8,463 nt of DNA from Holophaga sp. (lineage in GTDB: Bacteria; Acidobacteriota; Holophagae; Holophagales; Holophagaceae), in the NCBI GenBank assembly GCA_031292735.1, contig JARLGP010000139.1, forward strand, positions 1-8,463, written 5' to 3'. The notes beneath the pieces are model-generated. The model saw only the letters and a list, made by a program, of their open reading frames with translations, searched no databases and was not told the DNA's origin. The translations under genes were made by a program, and so were the position numbers. Below are positions 1 to 7,701 of this stretch, piece after piece (positions within the stretch are counted from its first letter, which is position 1; every line of letters begins with the position of its first letter).

Positions 1-333
1 CATCTGGTAGGCCACGTGCACGAAGGTGGGGATGCCCAGGGCGGCGTTGCCCTGGTAGAGGCTGTGCAGGTTGATGCCCCTGAGGCAGGCGTGGGTGAGC
101 GGATTGCCGATGATGCCGCCCAGGGTGGGGCCGAAGCACATGGAATAGCCGAACAGGAACCAGAGCACGGTGGTCCAGCCCATGGACACGAAACTCTGGA
201 TCATGACGCCCAGCACGTTCTTCCGGCTCACCAGGCCACCGTAGAAGAAGGCCAGACCGGGAGTCATGAGCATGACCAGGCTGGTGCACAGGATCATGAA
301 TCCGGTGTTGCCGGTATTGATCTGGGGAAGCAT
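1..333 (-). CDS. amt: Ammonium transporter (Amt/MEP/Rh family), N-terminal part
   Basis: Only the first 111 codons are in the window; the gene runs off the left edge in frame. Amt proteins are trimeric inner-membrane channels that conduct ammonium/ammonia. Residues 23-35 read MTPGLAFFYGGLV, the signature end of the first Amt membrane helix, followed by SRKNVLG and a second hydrophobic helix at about 46-68 ending in GYSMCFGP. The stretch IPTFVHVAYQM at the cut edge lines up with the segment before the Phe gate of E. coli AmtB, with Tyr where AmtB has Phe103. The start is ATG at 333 with an AGGAG site at 340-344. No signal peptide is evident before the first helix. It lies 102 nt after cbiQ, on the same strand as the urease operon, which suggests a role in handling ammonium from urea. 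Whether it imports or releases ammonium cannot be told. The family call is firm; the gene symbol is generic. Confidence 0.93.
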   Translation of the reverse strand, partial: MLPQINTGNTGFMILCTSLVMLMTPGLAFFYGGLVSRKNVLGVMIQSFVSMGWTTVLWFLFGYSMCFGPTLGGIIGNPLTHACLRGINLHSLYQGNAALGIPTFVHVAYQM

Positions 334-435
334 GGATTTCTCCTATGGCAAGGAATGAAAGGAATAGACACAGTTGAGGCCGGTGGTGGAAACCAGCAAA
401 GGGCTCTCTGCACCACGGGCGGCCAGGTGGGACAC
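334..435. other. cbiQ-amt intergenic gap
   Basis: A 102-nt gap, the second longest inside the operon. It holds the amt ribosome site at 340-344. I see no convincing intrinsic terminator: a GTGGTG/CACCAC pairing exists, but with a 22-nt loop and no T tract. No clear -35/-10 pair stands out, though a separate amt promoter here cannot be excluded. Confidence 0.4.
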
Positions 436-1233
436 TCAAGTCCGCACAAAGAAGAAGGCGACGACCAGGACGGCCACGGCGGAACCCAGCGCCAGATCGC
501 CGGCCCGCACCTTGAGCTTGCCCGCCGCGCGATAGGTTCCGGTAAAGCCCCGGCATTCCATGGCGGCATACATCTCTTCAGCCATCTCCTTGGACGTGAG
601 GAACATGGTTCCGGCGATCGCCGACAGGGAGGCCGTCTGGGTGGAATTCTTGCCCACGGAACGAAGTTTGAGCGCAAAGAGCATGGACAGGGCGAACTCA
701 CCCAGGAGCGAGATGTATTTGAGCGTGATGTCCAGCACCAGGATGAACAGATCGGGGGCGCCCAGGCGCTTGAAGGCCCCGGAAATGGAGGCCCATTCCA
801 GAGTCGCCGAGACCAGCTTCACCGAGGCCACCGAAACCATAACCTTGGCCATGATCAGGCTCAGGTTCGAGCCGTTCCCGATGAAGATCGAGGGCAGCAG
901 GACGAGTCCGGTGAAGGCCCCGACCAGCAAGCTGGTCTTGAGCACGGCGGCGATGCAGCCGCCGGGCTGCAAGGCAAGCACGACCAGGAGCCCACACCCG
1001 GCCAGGGCCAGGAAGACCATGCTCCTGGTCAGGGAAACCAGCAGGAGCATGATGAACACGGAGACCACTTTCACCACGGGGTCCATCCGGCCTTCGTCCC
1101 TCTCCTTCCCGTTCCGGGGGCGGGCCATGGCGAGCACGCCAAGGAAGGAGAGGATGCTCCGGTCGAGGAAAGCTTCCCTGTCGCTGCGCGGAACGTAGCG
1201 CTGGTCGGACAGGAGCCAGTCCGGTAGCGGCAT
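436..1233 (-). CDS. CbiQ-like ECF transporter T component (transmembrane coupling subunit)
   Basis: 265 aa. T components of energy-coupling-factor transporters connect two cytoplasmic ATPases to a substrate-binding S component; the CbiQ/NikQ branch serves cobalt and nickel. Visible support: the N-terminal SDREAFLDRSIL motif (about 17-28) typical of CbiQ, several hydrophobic helices (about 52-70, 71-90, 98-118, 128-146, 160-180 and 246-263), and the two cytoplasmic Arg coupling motifs, LRS at 190-192 in the FALKLRS stretch and CRGF at 227-230 after EEMYAAME. The usual second motif is ARG, so Cys replaces Ala. The ATG at 1233 abuts the urea transporter's TAG stop with no spacer (TAGATG), and no strong ribosome site is seen, so translation is probably coupled. 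No S component (CbiM/NikM) or ATPase (CbiO/NikO) is in the window. Nickel is the expected substrate from the urease context, but that is inference. Confidence 0.85.
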   Translation of the reverse strand: MPLPDWLLSDQRYVPRSDREAFLDRSILSFLGVLAMARPRNGKERDEGRMDPVVKVVSVFIMLLLVSLTRSMVFLALAGCGLLVVLALQPGGCIAAVLKTSLLVGAFTGLVLLPSIFIGNGSNLSLIMAKVMVSVASVKLVSATLEWASISGAFKRLGAPDLFILVLDITLKYISLLGEFALSMLFALKLRSVGKNSTQTASLSAIAGTMFLTSKEMAEEMYAAMECRGFTGTYRAAGKLKVRAGDLALGSAVAVLVVAFFFVRT

Positions 1234-2235
1234 CTAGAGGGCCTTGGCCTTCTTCTCGAAATTCCGGTTGGCCAGCACGAAGATGTACATCGCCCAGTTG
1301 AAGGGTGTGGTGAAGGTGGGAATTCCATGGGCGCCGCAGGCGACATTGAGGGCGGCCTGGATGATGACGGTGAACACTACGGCAAGGAGGCAGTACAGCA
1401 TCCCCTTGGGGGTCGGCTTCATGAAAATGCAACCGATGGCCGGGGCGGTGAGCACCGCGCTGAAGCCCCAAAGGCCGTTGGCGATGGCGCCGCTGTCGGC
1501 GCCAAACAGGATGGCACAGGCCACTGCCACGGCACCGCCGAGGAAAGCCAGCGCCGCGCACCAGCGCGATTCGATCACCAGCGCGAACAGGAAGATGATG
1601 GCCGCGGTGGGGTTATTGATGAACCAAACCTGGGAGACACTGGTCAGGGAGGCCCGGATGAATTCGAAGGGGCCGAAGACGGCTGGCACCGTGGATGCCA
1701 CATGGGCCAGGGCGGCATGCGGCAGGCCGGTGATGACCAGATGGGGGAAAGCATAGGCCGCGAGCATGATGAACCAGGTGGTCACGCAGAACGGGAACGT
1801 TCCGGCCGGGCAGTTCCACTTGGCCAGGACATTGGCCATGGCCAGCATGAGGATCGTGCTCGCGATCGAGCCGATCACCAGGAAAACCCACATGGTGGCG
1901 TTCGCCGCCAGGAAGGTCGGGAGGCCGGCGCCGACCAGCACGCCGTTGAAGCCGTAGAGGCCCATCTTCAAGTTGTTCCGGTCCACGCCGACCGCATAGG
2001 CCGTCGCCGTGGCCAGGAAAGTGCCCACGACCGCCCCGATCCCCACCTGGGGCATCCCCGCGGCGATGGCGCCCCAGAAGATGGCGATGAAATTCAGGAG
2101 CCCGGTGAGCGGGTTGTCCATGAAAATGACCTGACCCGATCCCCGCAAGGTGACATCGATGTATTCCAGCACCCAGGACCTTTCTGTCGCGCTTCGCCAA
2201 GGATTTGTCGTTGGCTGATTCATCGTTTCTTCCAT
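1234..2235 (-). CDS. Urea transporter, UT family
   Basis: 333 aa; an inner-membrane urea channel of the UT family (the fold of Desulfovibrio vulgaris dvUT and mammalian UT-B). The family's internal twofold repeat is plain. Repeat 1 has GSGQVIFMDNPLTGLL at 32-47, GLYGFNGVLVG at 92-102 and TFPF at 146-149. Repeat 2 has SVSQVWFINNPTAAII at 199-214, GLWGFSAVLTA at 254-264 and TTPF at 309-312. The Gln-x6-Asn-Pro and Thr-x-Pro-Phe elements sit in the pore-forming parts of each half in this family. Length is normal for a bacterial UT. The start is ATG at 2235, with AGGAG six bases upstream; an in-frame ATG at 2223 lacks comparable spacing. It follows ureD by 25 nt and touches cbiQ directly, so it is part of the urease operon and presumably feeds urea to the cytoplasmic enzyme. 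UT proteins are normally passive channels. Bacterial names such as yut or utp exist, but none is assigned here. Confidence 0.95.
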   Translation of the reverse strand: MEETMNQPTTNPWRSATERSWVLEYIDVTLRGSGQVIFMDNPLTGLLNFIAIFWGAIAAGMPQVGIGAVVGTFLATATAYAVGVDRNNLKMGLYGFNGVLVGAGLPTFLAANATMWVFLVIGSIASTILMLAMANVLAKWNCPAGTFPFCVTTWFIMLAAYAFPHLVITGLPHAALAHVASTVPAVFGPFEFIRASLTSVSQVWFINNPTAAIIFLFALVIESRWCAALAFLGGAVAVACAILFGADSGAIANGLWGFSAVLTAPAIGCIFMKPTPKGMLYCLLAVVFTVIIQAALNVACGAHGIPTFTTPFNWAMYIFVLANRNFEKKAKAL

Positions 2236-2260
2236 GGTGTTCTCCTTTAGTTGAAAGGCT

Positions 2261-3313
2261 CTAGCGCCACAGGAAAGGCGGAGGAACTGCGGCCCCTGTG
2301 ACCACGCTTCGAGCAGTTGTCCAGAATTCCCGAATCTTCTCCTTCACCGGCTGGACTTCATGGCCCAGGACCTTGAACACAAGCCCCGCGTCGTTCGGCA
2401 ACCGGCTGGCCCCGTAAGCCAAATCCGCCCCGATCCTGAATCCGGCACCCGCTTGGGCAAACACCTCATCCGCTTTGTCCCTTGGCGTCAGCAGCAGCAC
2501 ATTGGCATAGATATCGAATGCACCCATCACCCCCAGCTGCCGGATGGACCTCTTTTTCGGTTCAAGGATGTATTTCTCGCAAAAGGTTTCCCCGCCTGCC
2601 GGATCGAAAGCCCGGATCCCCGAGGAGTAGACATCGAAGCCAAAGCACTCGTCCTGGCGGTGGTAGCGCCGGCCCGGGACCAGGATCTCGGAGTACAGCA
2701 GGCTGGCCCCCGGGTCCCGCACGATCCGGGTGTCGTTGATGAACCGGGAGCCGCGGAAGGGAATGATCGGTTCGGGCAGGTACTCCAGGTAGGCATCGTC
2801 ATGAAGCCGGATGGTCTGCGCCTGGACCGCGTAGTTGGCGTCCATGGACTGGATCTTGGTGGCGCCCTGGGTGGTGATGTGGGCCCGGGCCCCGGCCCCC
2901 ACGTCGATCTCCAGCGAGTAGCGATCGCCCTGCAGGATGCCGCCGGACGTGGTGATGAGGTAGACGCAGGCCATGTCGGGCAGGCCCTGGTCCCAGTAGA
3001 TGGCCCGCTGCACCAGGAGTGGCGCCCGGCGCTCCACCTCCACCATTCCCGTCTTCAGTCCGCGACGGGCGAAACCCAGCCGCAGGAAGCCATTCTTGCC
3101 CACGCTGCCGCTCGCCATCTGGGCCGGCTCGTCCTGGTACGGAGCCAGTTCCGGCGCCCGGGTTCCGAGGGACTGGGCCCGGTCCCAGGTCGCGGAGCAG
3201 GGATCCCAATCCGAAGCGGGCGACAGGGCCTGGGCCGGACCCTCCCCATCAGGCGCCGGAGCGGCGCTGTCCCCCGATGCCTGCGGCCTCACGCCATTCA
3301 ATACCGTATCCAT
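2261..3313 (-). CDS. ureD: Urease accessory protein UreD, with N-terminal extension
   Basis: 350 aa. UreD (UreH in some species) binds the urease apoprotein and, with UreF and UreG, passes nickel into the active site. Family blocks are present: the sugar-free core begins near 71 (VGKNGFLRLGF), then GGILQGDR at 124-131, TTQGATKIQ at 147-155, LEYLPEPIIPFRGSRF at 176-191, and LVFKVLG at 311-317. The core alone is about 285 residues, the usual family size. The first 65 or so residues are rich in Ala, Pro, Asp and Ser and match nothing I recognise. The longer start (ATG 3313) is preferred because AGGAAGG lies six bases upstream; the alternative ATG at 3118 (residue 66) has no clear ribosome site. 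ureD sits 30 nt after ureG, at the end of the accessory genes; the order A-B-C-E-F-G-D is common in bacteria. Confidence 0.94.
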   Translation of the reverse strand: MDTVLNGVRPQASGDSAAPAPDGEGPAQALSPASDWDPCSATWDRAQSLGTRAPELAPYQDEPAQMASGSVGKNGFLRLGFARRGLKTGMVEVERRAPLLVQRAIYWDQGLPDMACVYLITTSGGILQGDRYSLEIDVGAGARAHITTQGATKIQSMDANYAVQAQTIRLHDDAYLEYLPEPIIPFRGSRFINDTRIVRDPGASLLYSEILVPGRRYHRQDECFGFDVYSSGIRAFDPAGGETFCEKYILEPKKRSIRQLGVMGAFDIYANVLLLTPRDKADEVFAQAGAGFRIGADLAYGASRLPNDAGLVFKVLGHEVQPVKEKIREFWTTARSVVTGAAVPPPFLWR

Positions 3314-3343
3314 GCGCTGCCTTCCTCAAGGTGGTTGCCGCGA

Positions 3344-3979
3344 TCAGCACCGGGTGTCGGCGGGCAGATCGAACAGGATGTCCCGCCGGATCATCTCCGC
3401 CAGCTCCTGGATCCCGGTTCCGGTCTTGCAATTGGTGAAAATGTATGGCTTATCTCCACGCATCAATTTCGAGTCGTGGTCCATGACCTCCAGGCTGGCG
3501 CCCACGTAAGGGGCGAGATCGATCTTGTTGATCACCAGGATGTCCGACCGGCTGATGCCCGGACCGTCCTTGCGCGGGATCTTGTCGCCGGCGGCCACAT
3601 CGATCACGTAGATGAAGAAATCCACCAGGGCCGGACTGAAGGTCAAGGTGAGGTTGTCGCCGCCGCTCTCGATCAGCACCAGATCGGTGTCCGGGAACCG
3701 CGCCTCCATGTCCTCCACCGCCGCCAGGTTCATGCTCGGGTCTTCGCGCACGGCCGTGTGCGGGCAGGCGCCCGTTTCCACCCCGATCACGCGGTCTTCC
3801 ACCAGGACCCCCTTGAGGGTCCTCTGCACATGCTTGGCATCCTCGGTGGTCACGATGTCATTGGTGACGATGACGATCATCACCCCCATCTTCATCAGGA
3901 GTGGAGTCAATGCCTCAATAATGGCGGTCTTGCCGGAGCCGACCGGCCCGCCAACTCCGATGCGTGTAATTTTTTTCAC
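3344..3979 (-). CDS. ureG: Urease accessory GTPase UreG
   Basis: 211 aa, normal length. UreG is a SIMIBI-class GTPase that dimerises around nickel and drives its transfer into urease. Clear motifs: P-loop GPVGSGKT at 11-18, TNDI at 39-42, the nickel-binding CPH at 72-74 in [21 protein letters not shown] at 104-110, and the guanine-specificity NKID at 151-154. The residue before the Cys is Ala where Gly (GGCPH) is more usual. The start codon is GTG (3977-3979), not ATG; a GGGAG site lies about eight bases upstream, and no in-frame ATG fits the family N-terminus ([18 protein letters not shown]). A four-codon frame ATG-GTA-CCG-TGA sits between the ribosome site and this GTG, and its stop overlaps the start. 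It lies 31 nt after ureF and 30 nt before ureD. Confidence 0.97.
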   Translation of the reverse strand: MKKITRIGVGGPVGSGKTAIIEALTPLLMKMGVMIVIVTNDIVTTEDAKHVQRTLKGVLVEDRVIGVETGACPHTAVREDPSMNLAAVEDMEARFPDTDLVLIESGGDNLTLTFSPALVDFFIYVIDVAAGDKIPRKDGPGISRSDILVINKIDLAPYVGASLEVMDHDSKLMRGDKPYIFTNCKTGTGIQELAEMIRRDILFDLPADTRC

Positions 3980-4010
3980 GGTACCATCTCCCTGTTTGCT
4001 TGCTGATGAA

Positions 4011-4730
4011 TCAACTCATGAAAAGACGGACGTGCGCTTTCACATGCGTCGCCGCCAGAACGTCAATGGCAGGCGCATAGGTCGCCATATCCTCCAGGCC
4101 TTTCTGGGCCGCCTGGGCATAGGCCGACTCGATCTCGCCGTTGACCTGGAACAAGATGCCCTGGGTATCGAAGTGGTCGACCCGCATCAGCCGCAGCGCG
4201 GCGCTCAGGATGGCCATGGCCACCGAGTACTCCTGCACGATGAAGCAGCTTTGGGCCGGCAGCCGCAGAGCGGCGAACACCACGGCGAGGCAGACGGGAT
4301 AGGTTCCGGGGGTGGCTTCCGCGGTGACCCGTCCCAGCCAGGAGCTCAGCAGAGGCGTCTCCGGCACCACCCGCCCGGCCATCGCCATGAGCTTCTTGCC
4401 GGTGCGGACCGTCATCAACCGCATCTCTTCGTTGAGCTTGCGATTGAACACGCACTGGTCGGCGGTGGCCACCTTGTCCAGCCATCCGGCAGACGCCGCT
4501 TCATGGGCGATCAGCAGAGCCACGCCGTCGCAGGCCGCGGACTGCTCGATGGAAGTCCGGACGAAGTCGCGCAGGGTGCTGGCGTCATGGACCAGCCCCC
4601 ACTCGATGGCCGACTCCAGCCCATGGGAAAAAGAGAAAGCTCCGGTCGGCAGGGTCGAATCCCCGAACTGAAGCACGCGGATCCAGTCCCGCATGGAGCA
4701 GGCCATGCGCATGGAGGCTTCCGTGGACAT
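4011..4730 (-). CDS. ureF: Urease accessory protein UreF
   Basis: 239 aa from the chosen start. UreF is an all-helical protein that bridges UreD and the UreG dimer in the urease activation complex and gates GTP hydrolysis. The N-terminal signature [17 protein letters not shown] is at 23-39; the helical body follows, with Ala-rich stretches such as [15 protein letters not shown] near the C-terminus. The frame is open upstream to 4880, over the end of ureE, so the start is uncertain. ATG 4730 is chosen because it follows the ureE TGA by one base and gives a family-like length. It lacks a strong ribosome site, so translation is probably coupled to ureE. ATG 4748 has GAGGGGG nearby and would overlap ureE by 17 nt; ATG 4712 is a shorter option. 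The residues encoded upstream of 4754 are antiphase to the UreE His tail and look non-native. Confidence 0.93.
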   Translation of the reverse strand: MSTEASMRMACSMRDWIRVLQFGDSTLPTGAFSFSHGLESAIEWGLVHDASTLRDFVRTSIEQSAACDGVALLIAHEAASAGWLDKVATADQCVFNRKLNEEMRLMTVRTGKKLMAMAGRVVPETPLLSSWLGRVTAEATPGTYPVCLAVVFAALRLPAQSCFIVQEYSVAMAILSAALRLMRVDHFDTQGILFQVNGEIESAYAQAAQKGLEDMATYAPAIDVLAATHVKAHVRLFMS

Positions 4731-4731
4731 T

Positions 4732-5376
4732 TCAGTGGGAATGGACATGACCATCGGCCCCCTCGTGCCCGCCGTGGGTGTGGCCATGCTCACCCGCCCC
4801 GTGCTCGTTGCTGCCGGTGGGGATGCCGGGATGGGAATGCGACTGTTGTTCGGTGCCGCCGAACAGCCGCCTCGACTCATGGGGAGACAGGTAGGGAATG
4901 ACCTCCGAGGCCGGCTGGAACTCGCAGGTCACGTCCTGGAAGGCGTGGGTCTTCATCACCGACGACATCACGGCGCGGTCGACCGTGAGCGGAACGTACA
5001 CGTGATCGCCCTTCACCACGGCCGGCCAGTGCTGGTTGCCCAGGGCGTGGCCAAGCTCCACGCAGGTCCGGACCATCACGTCCGGAGCCTTGGCGGCGAG
5101 CGCCTCGAGATGGATGACCATCACGTCGCTCATGGAGACCTTCGCGACCACCATCTTTCCGGTGGCCTCGTTCCAGGTGAGGATGTCCCCGTTCCGGAGG
5201 AAGGTGTTCCGCTCAAGCGAGACGGCCAGCTCTATCCCGGTCTCGGTGGTTTTGCGGAACCGGTTCTTCTGGGCGTCCCATTGATTGAGCACGAGGTTGT
5301 CGAGCTCCGCCCGGGCCACCCTGGCACTCCATTCCCTGTCGTTCACATTGCCAAGTACAGATTCGATGATGACCAT
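4732..5376 (-). CDS. ureE: Urease nickel metallochaperone UreE, with His-rich tail
   Basis: 214 aa from the chosen start. UreE is a homodimeric metallochaperone that binds nickel and hands it to UreG. It opens with MVIIESVLGNVND, resembling the H. pylori UreE start (MIIERLVGN). A peptide-binding-like N-terminal domain is followed by the metal-binding domain with GHALGNQHWP (GNQH at 113-116), where the His matches the conserved interface nickel ligand. The last 35 residues (180-214) carry ten His, with Gly and Glu, in HSH, HGHTHGGH and HVHSH clusters: a nickel-storing tail as in Klebsiella UreE. ATG 5376 is preferred because GGAG lies five bases upstream and it fits the family. An in-frame ATG at 5433, with GGGAGG nine bases upstream, would add 19 residues (MRPRRGWGFPGFSTISGVA) that do not look like UreE. 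The TGA is one base before the ureF ATG. Confidence 0.95.
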   Translation of the reverse strand: MVIIESVLGNVNDREWSARVARAELDNLVLNQWDAQKNRFRKTTETGIELAVSLERNTFLRNGDILTWNEATGKMVVAKVSMSDVMVIHLEALAAKAPDVMVRTCVELGHALGNQHWPAVVKGDHVYVPLTVDRAVMSSVMKTHAFQDVTCEFQPASEVIPYLSPHESRRLFGGTEQQSHSHPGIPTGSNEHGAGEHGHTHGGHEGADGHVHSH

Positions 5377-5493
5377 AGCCACTCCGGAAATTGTCGAGAA
5401 GCCCGGGAAACCCCACCCCCTGCGTGGTCGCATGAGGTGGCGCCTCCCGGACGTTCACCGCACTGATGCGCATGCTCTAGCCAAGGGCCCGCG
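5377..5493. other. ureC-ureE intergenic gap
   Basis: 117 nt, the longest gap inside the operon, splitting structural from accessory genes. It holds an 8-bp palindrome ATGCGCAT (5466-5473) and, on the minus strand, GGGAGGCGCCACCTCATG, where GAGG could pair with CCTC over a 5-nt loop just before the alternative ureE ATG at 5433. No T-tract terminator and no convincing promoter are seen. The 86-codon frame that starts at 5473 runs antiphase into ureE and does not look like a real protein. Confidence 0.4.
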
Positions 5494-7212
5494 TCAGCTG
5501 AAGAAATAGAGCTGGTTGAGAGAGATGTTATGCATGGCCGGAACGGTCAGGTGGACCCCGTCGACGGTCACGGCGAAGGTCTCGGGGTTGACCTCGATGT
5601 GCGGGAGATAGCTGTTGCGGACCATGTCGCGCTTGCAGATGGAGCGGGTGTTCTTGACCGCCATGACCCTGCGCTGCAGGCCGTACTTCTCCTTGATGTT
5701 CTTGTCCATGGCCAACTGCGAGACGAAGGACACGCAGGTCTCGGGCAGGGCGGAGCCGAAGCCGCCGAACATGGGACGATAGATGATCGGCTGGCAGGTG
5801 GGCAGAGAGGCGTTGGGGTCGCCCATGGCCGAATAGCTGATCACGCCGCCTTTGATGACCATCTTGGGCTTGGCGCCAAAGAACTTGGGATCCCAGAGGA
5901 CCAGGTCGGCCATCTTGCCGGGCTCGACGGAACCCAGCACGTGGCTGATGCCCTGGGTGATGGCCGGGTTGATGGTGACCTTGGCCACGTAGCGCAGGAC
6001 CCGGAAGTTGTCGTTGTCGGCGGAGTCCTCCTTCAGCTTGCCCCGGCCCTTCTTCATGGAGTCGGCGGCCTGAATGGCCCGCAGCCAGTTCTCACCGACC
6101 CGGCCCATGGCCTGGGAGTCGCTGGAGAACATGGCGATGGCGCCCAGATCATGCAGCACGTTCTCGGCCGCGATGGTCTCGGAACGCACCCGGCTTTCCG
6201 CGAAGGCGACGTCCGAAGGCACCGACGGATTGAGGTTGTGGCAGACCATGATCATGTCGAACAGCTCGCCCTGGGTGTTGATGCCCATGGGCAGGGTCGG
6301 ATTGGTGGAACTGGGCAGGACGTTCATCTGCCCGGCCAGCTTGATGATGTCCGGGGCATGGCCACCGCCGGCGCCTTCCGTGTGGAAGGTGTGGACCGTG
6401 CGGCCTTCCAGGGCGGCGATGGTGTCTTCCACGAAGCCGGCCTCATTGAGGGTGTCGGTGTGGATGGCGACCTGGACATCAAATTCGTCGGCCACGCGCA
6501 GGGTCGTGCGCAGCGCCGAGGGCGTGGTGCCCCAATCCTCGTGGATCTTGAATCCGGCGGCTCCGGCCGCGACCTGCTCCACGAGGGGAGCCGGGGTCTG
6601 GGCGTGGCCCTTGCCCAGGAGCCCGATGTTCACCGGCAGGCCGTCGAAGGAGCGCAGCATCTTCTCGATGTTCCAGGGCCCGGAGGTGATGGTGGTGCCG
6701 TTGGTGCCGTCGGTGGGGCCCATGCCGCCGCCGAAGAAGGTGGTCACGCCGTTGGCCAGGGCATGTTCGCATTGCTGCGGGCACAGGGCATGGATGTGGG
6801 TATCGATGCCGCCCGCCGTCAGGATCAGTTGTTCCGCCGAGATGACGTCGGTGGCCGGGCCCACCACCAGGCCCGGGGTGACTCCATCCATGGTGTTCGG
6901 ATTGCCGCATTTGCCGATGGCGACAATCTTGCCGTCCTTCAACCCGACGTCCGCCTTCACCACACCCTGCACGGCGTCGATGATGGTCACATTGGTGATC
7001 GCCAGGTCGAGCGCACCGCCCGAACTGGTGATGCGGTTGTCGAGGCCCATGCCGTCGCGGAGCGTCTTGCCGCCGCCGCACACCGACTCGTCCCCGTAGG
7101 TCCGAAGATCCTTCTCGATCTCGACGAACAGGTCGGTGTCGCCCAGCCGGAGCTTGTCCCCCACGGTCGGGCCATAGAGACTCGAATATTCCAAACGCGT
7201 GATTTTGGCCAT
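5494..7212 (-). CDS. ureC: Urease alpha subunit UreC (catalytic)
   Basis: 572 aa, full length. The amidohydrolase-fold subunit that holds the two-nickel site and hydrolyses urea to ammonia and carbamate in the cytoplasm. Every key residue is present, offset by +5 from Klebsiella numbering: nickel ligands His139 and His141 (THIH), carbamylated Lys222 and His224 (FKIHEDWG), His251 (AIHTDTLNE), His277 ([15 protein letters not shown]) and Asp365 ([12 protein letters not shown]); mobile-flap Cys324 and catalytic His325 (MVCHN), and Arg341 (AFAESR). The residue after catalytic His is Asn326 where Klebsiella has His, and the usual HIHW reads HIHA. The C-terminus SLNQLYFFS fits the family (LxxLYFLF-type end). 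ATG 7212 has an AGGGGG site eight bases upstream and gives the family start [19 protein letters not shown]. It lies 48 nt after ureB. The enzyme should be active once nickel is loaded. Confidence 0.99.
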   Translation of the reverse strand: MAKITRLEYSSLYGPTVGDKLRLGDTDLFVEIEKDLRTYGDESVCGGGKTLRDGMGLDNRITSSGGALDLAITNVTIIDAVQGVVKADVGLKDGKIVAIGKCGNPNTMDGVTPGLVVGPATDVISAEQLILTAGGIDTHIHALCPQQCEHALANGVTTFFGGGMGPTDGTNGTTITSGPWNIEKMLRSFDGLPVNIGLLGKGHAQTPAPLVEQVAAGAAGFKIHEDWGTTPSALRTTLRVADEFDVQVAIHTDTLNEAGFVEDTIAALEGRTVHTFHTEGAGGGHAPDIIKLAGQMNVLPSSTNPTLPMGINTQGELFDMIMVCHNLNPSVPSDVAFAESRVRSETIAAENVLHDLGAIAMFSSDSQAMGRVGENWLRAIQAADSMKKGRGKLKEDSADNDNFRVLRYVAKVTINPAITQGISHVLGSVEPGKMADLVLWDPKFFGAKPKMVIKGGVISYSAMGDPNASLPTCQPIIYRPMFGGFGSALPETCVSFVSQLAMDKNIKEKYGLQRRVMAVKNTRSICKRDMVRNSYLPHIEVNPETFAVTVDGVHLTVPAMHNISLNQLYFFS

Positions 7213-7260
7213 AAGTTTTACCCCCTTAACGAAGAATCGATATCCCTTGGAATCCGGTTT

Positions 7261-7674
7261 CTATCTGGCGGCGCCCTTGAAGTCGAACAGGGCAGCCTTT
7301 TCCAGGCTCCCGGTCTTGACCGGCTGGTAGCGCCCGCCGCCGACCCAGTTGTCCACCAGGTTGTTGAACCCGTATACGCACTGCTTGCCGCCGAAGGGAA
7401 CCAGATGGACCTCATGCTCTTCGCCGGGCTCGAAGCGGATGCCGGTTGTCGCGGGGATGTTGAGGCGCTGACCGAAGGCCTTGGCGCGATCGAACTGGAG
7501 CGCCCGGTTCACTTCGAAGAAATGGAAATGCGAACCGACCTGGACCGGGCGGTCGCCCGTGTTGCGCACTTTGAGGGTCGTGACCGGACGACCGGCGTTG
7601 ATCTCAATGTCGCCCTCTCCAGCCACGATGCCGCCGAGACCAACACCGCTTTCCTTGACATTAGTGCTAGACAT
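7261..7674 (-). CDS. ureB: Urease beta subunit UreB
   Basis: 137 aa; non-catalytic subunit of the (UreABC)3 enzyme, which packs against UreC. Family blocks: an N-terminal segment with [10 protein letters not shown] (21-30), [13 protein letters not shown] (44-56), GQRLNIPA (68-75), RFEPG (80-84) and VYGFNNLVD (100-108). It is slightly longer than the roughly 100-residue minimal form, because residues 110-137 form a short tail (ending [15 protein letters not shown]) seen in longer bacterial UreB versions. ATG 7674 has AAGGAG six bases upstream. It follows ureA by 27 nt and is not fused to it. Confidence 0.98.
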   Translation of the reverse strand: MSSTNVKESGVGLGGIVAGEGDIEINAGRPVTTLKVRNTGDRPVQVGSHFHFFEVNRALQFDRAKAFGQRLNIPATTGIRFEPGEEHEVHLVPFGGKQCVYGFNNLVDNWVGGGRYQPVKTGSLEKAALFDFKGAAR

Positions 7675-7701
7675 AGGTTTCTCCTTTAGTTCTCAAGTGA
7701 G

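Noticed and set aside
16..1227. 403-codon plus-strand frame
   Set aside because: Antisense to amt and cbiQ; low-complexity His/Gly/Gln composition.
1327..2250. 307-codon plus-strand frame
   Set aside because: Antisense to the urea transporter; no motif or membrane segment.
2360..4006. 548-codon plus-strand frame
   Set aside because: Antisense shadow of ureD and ureG, both of which have clear family motifs.
3612..4901. 429-codon plus-strand frame
   Set aside because: Antisense to ureG and ureF; composition of a shadow frame.
5530..7689. 719-codon open frame on the plus strand
   Set aside because: It is exactly antisense to ureC and ureB, is rich in Gly, His, Asp, Val and Gln as expected from GC-rich reverse complement, and shows no protein motif.
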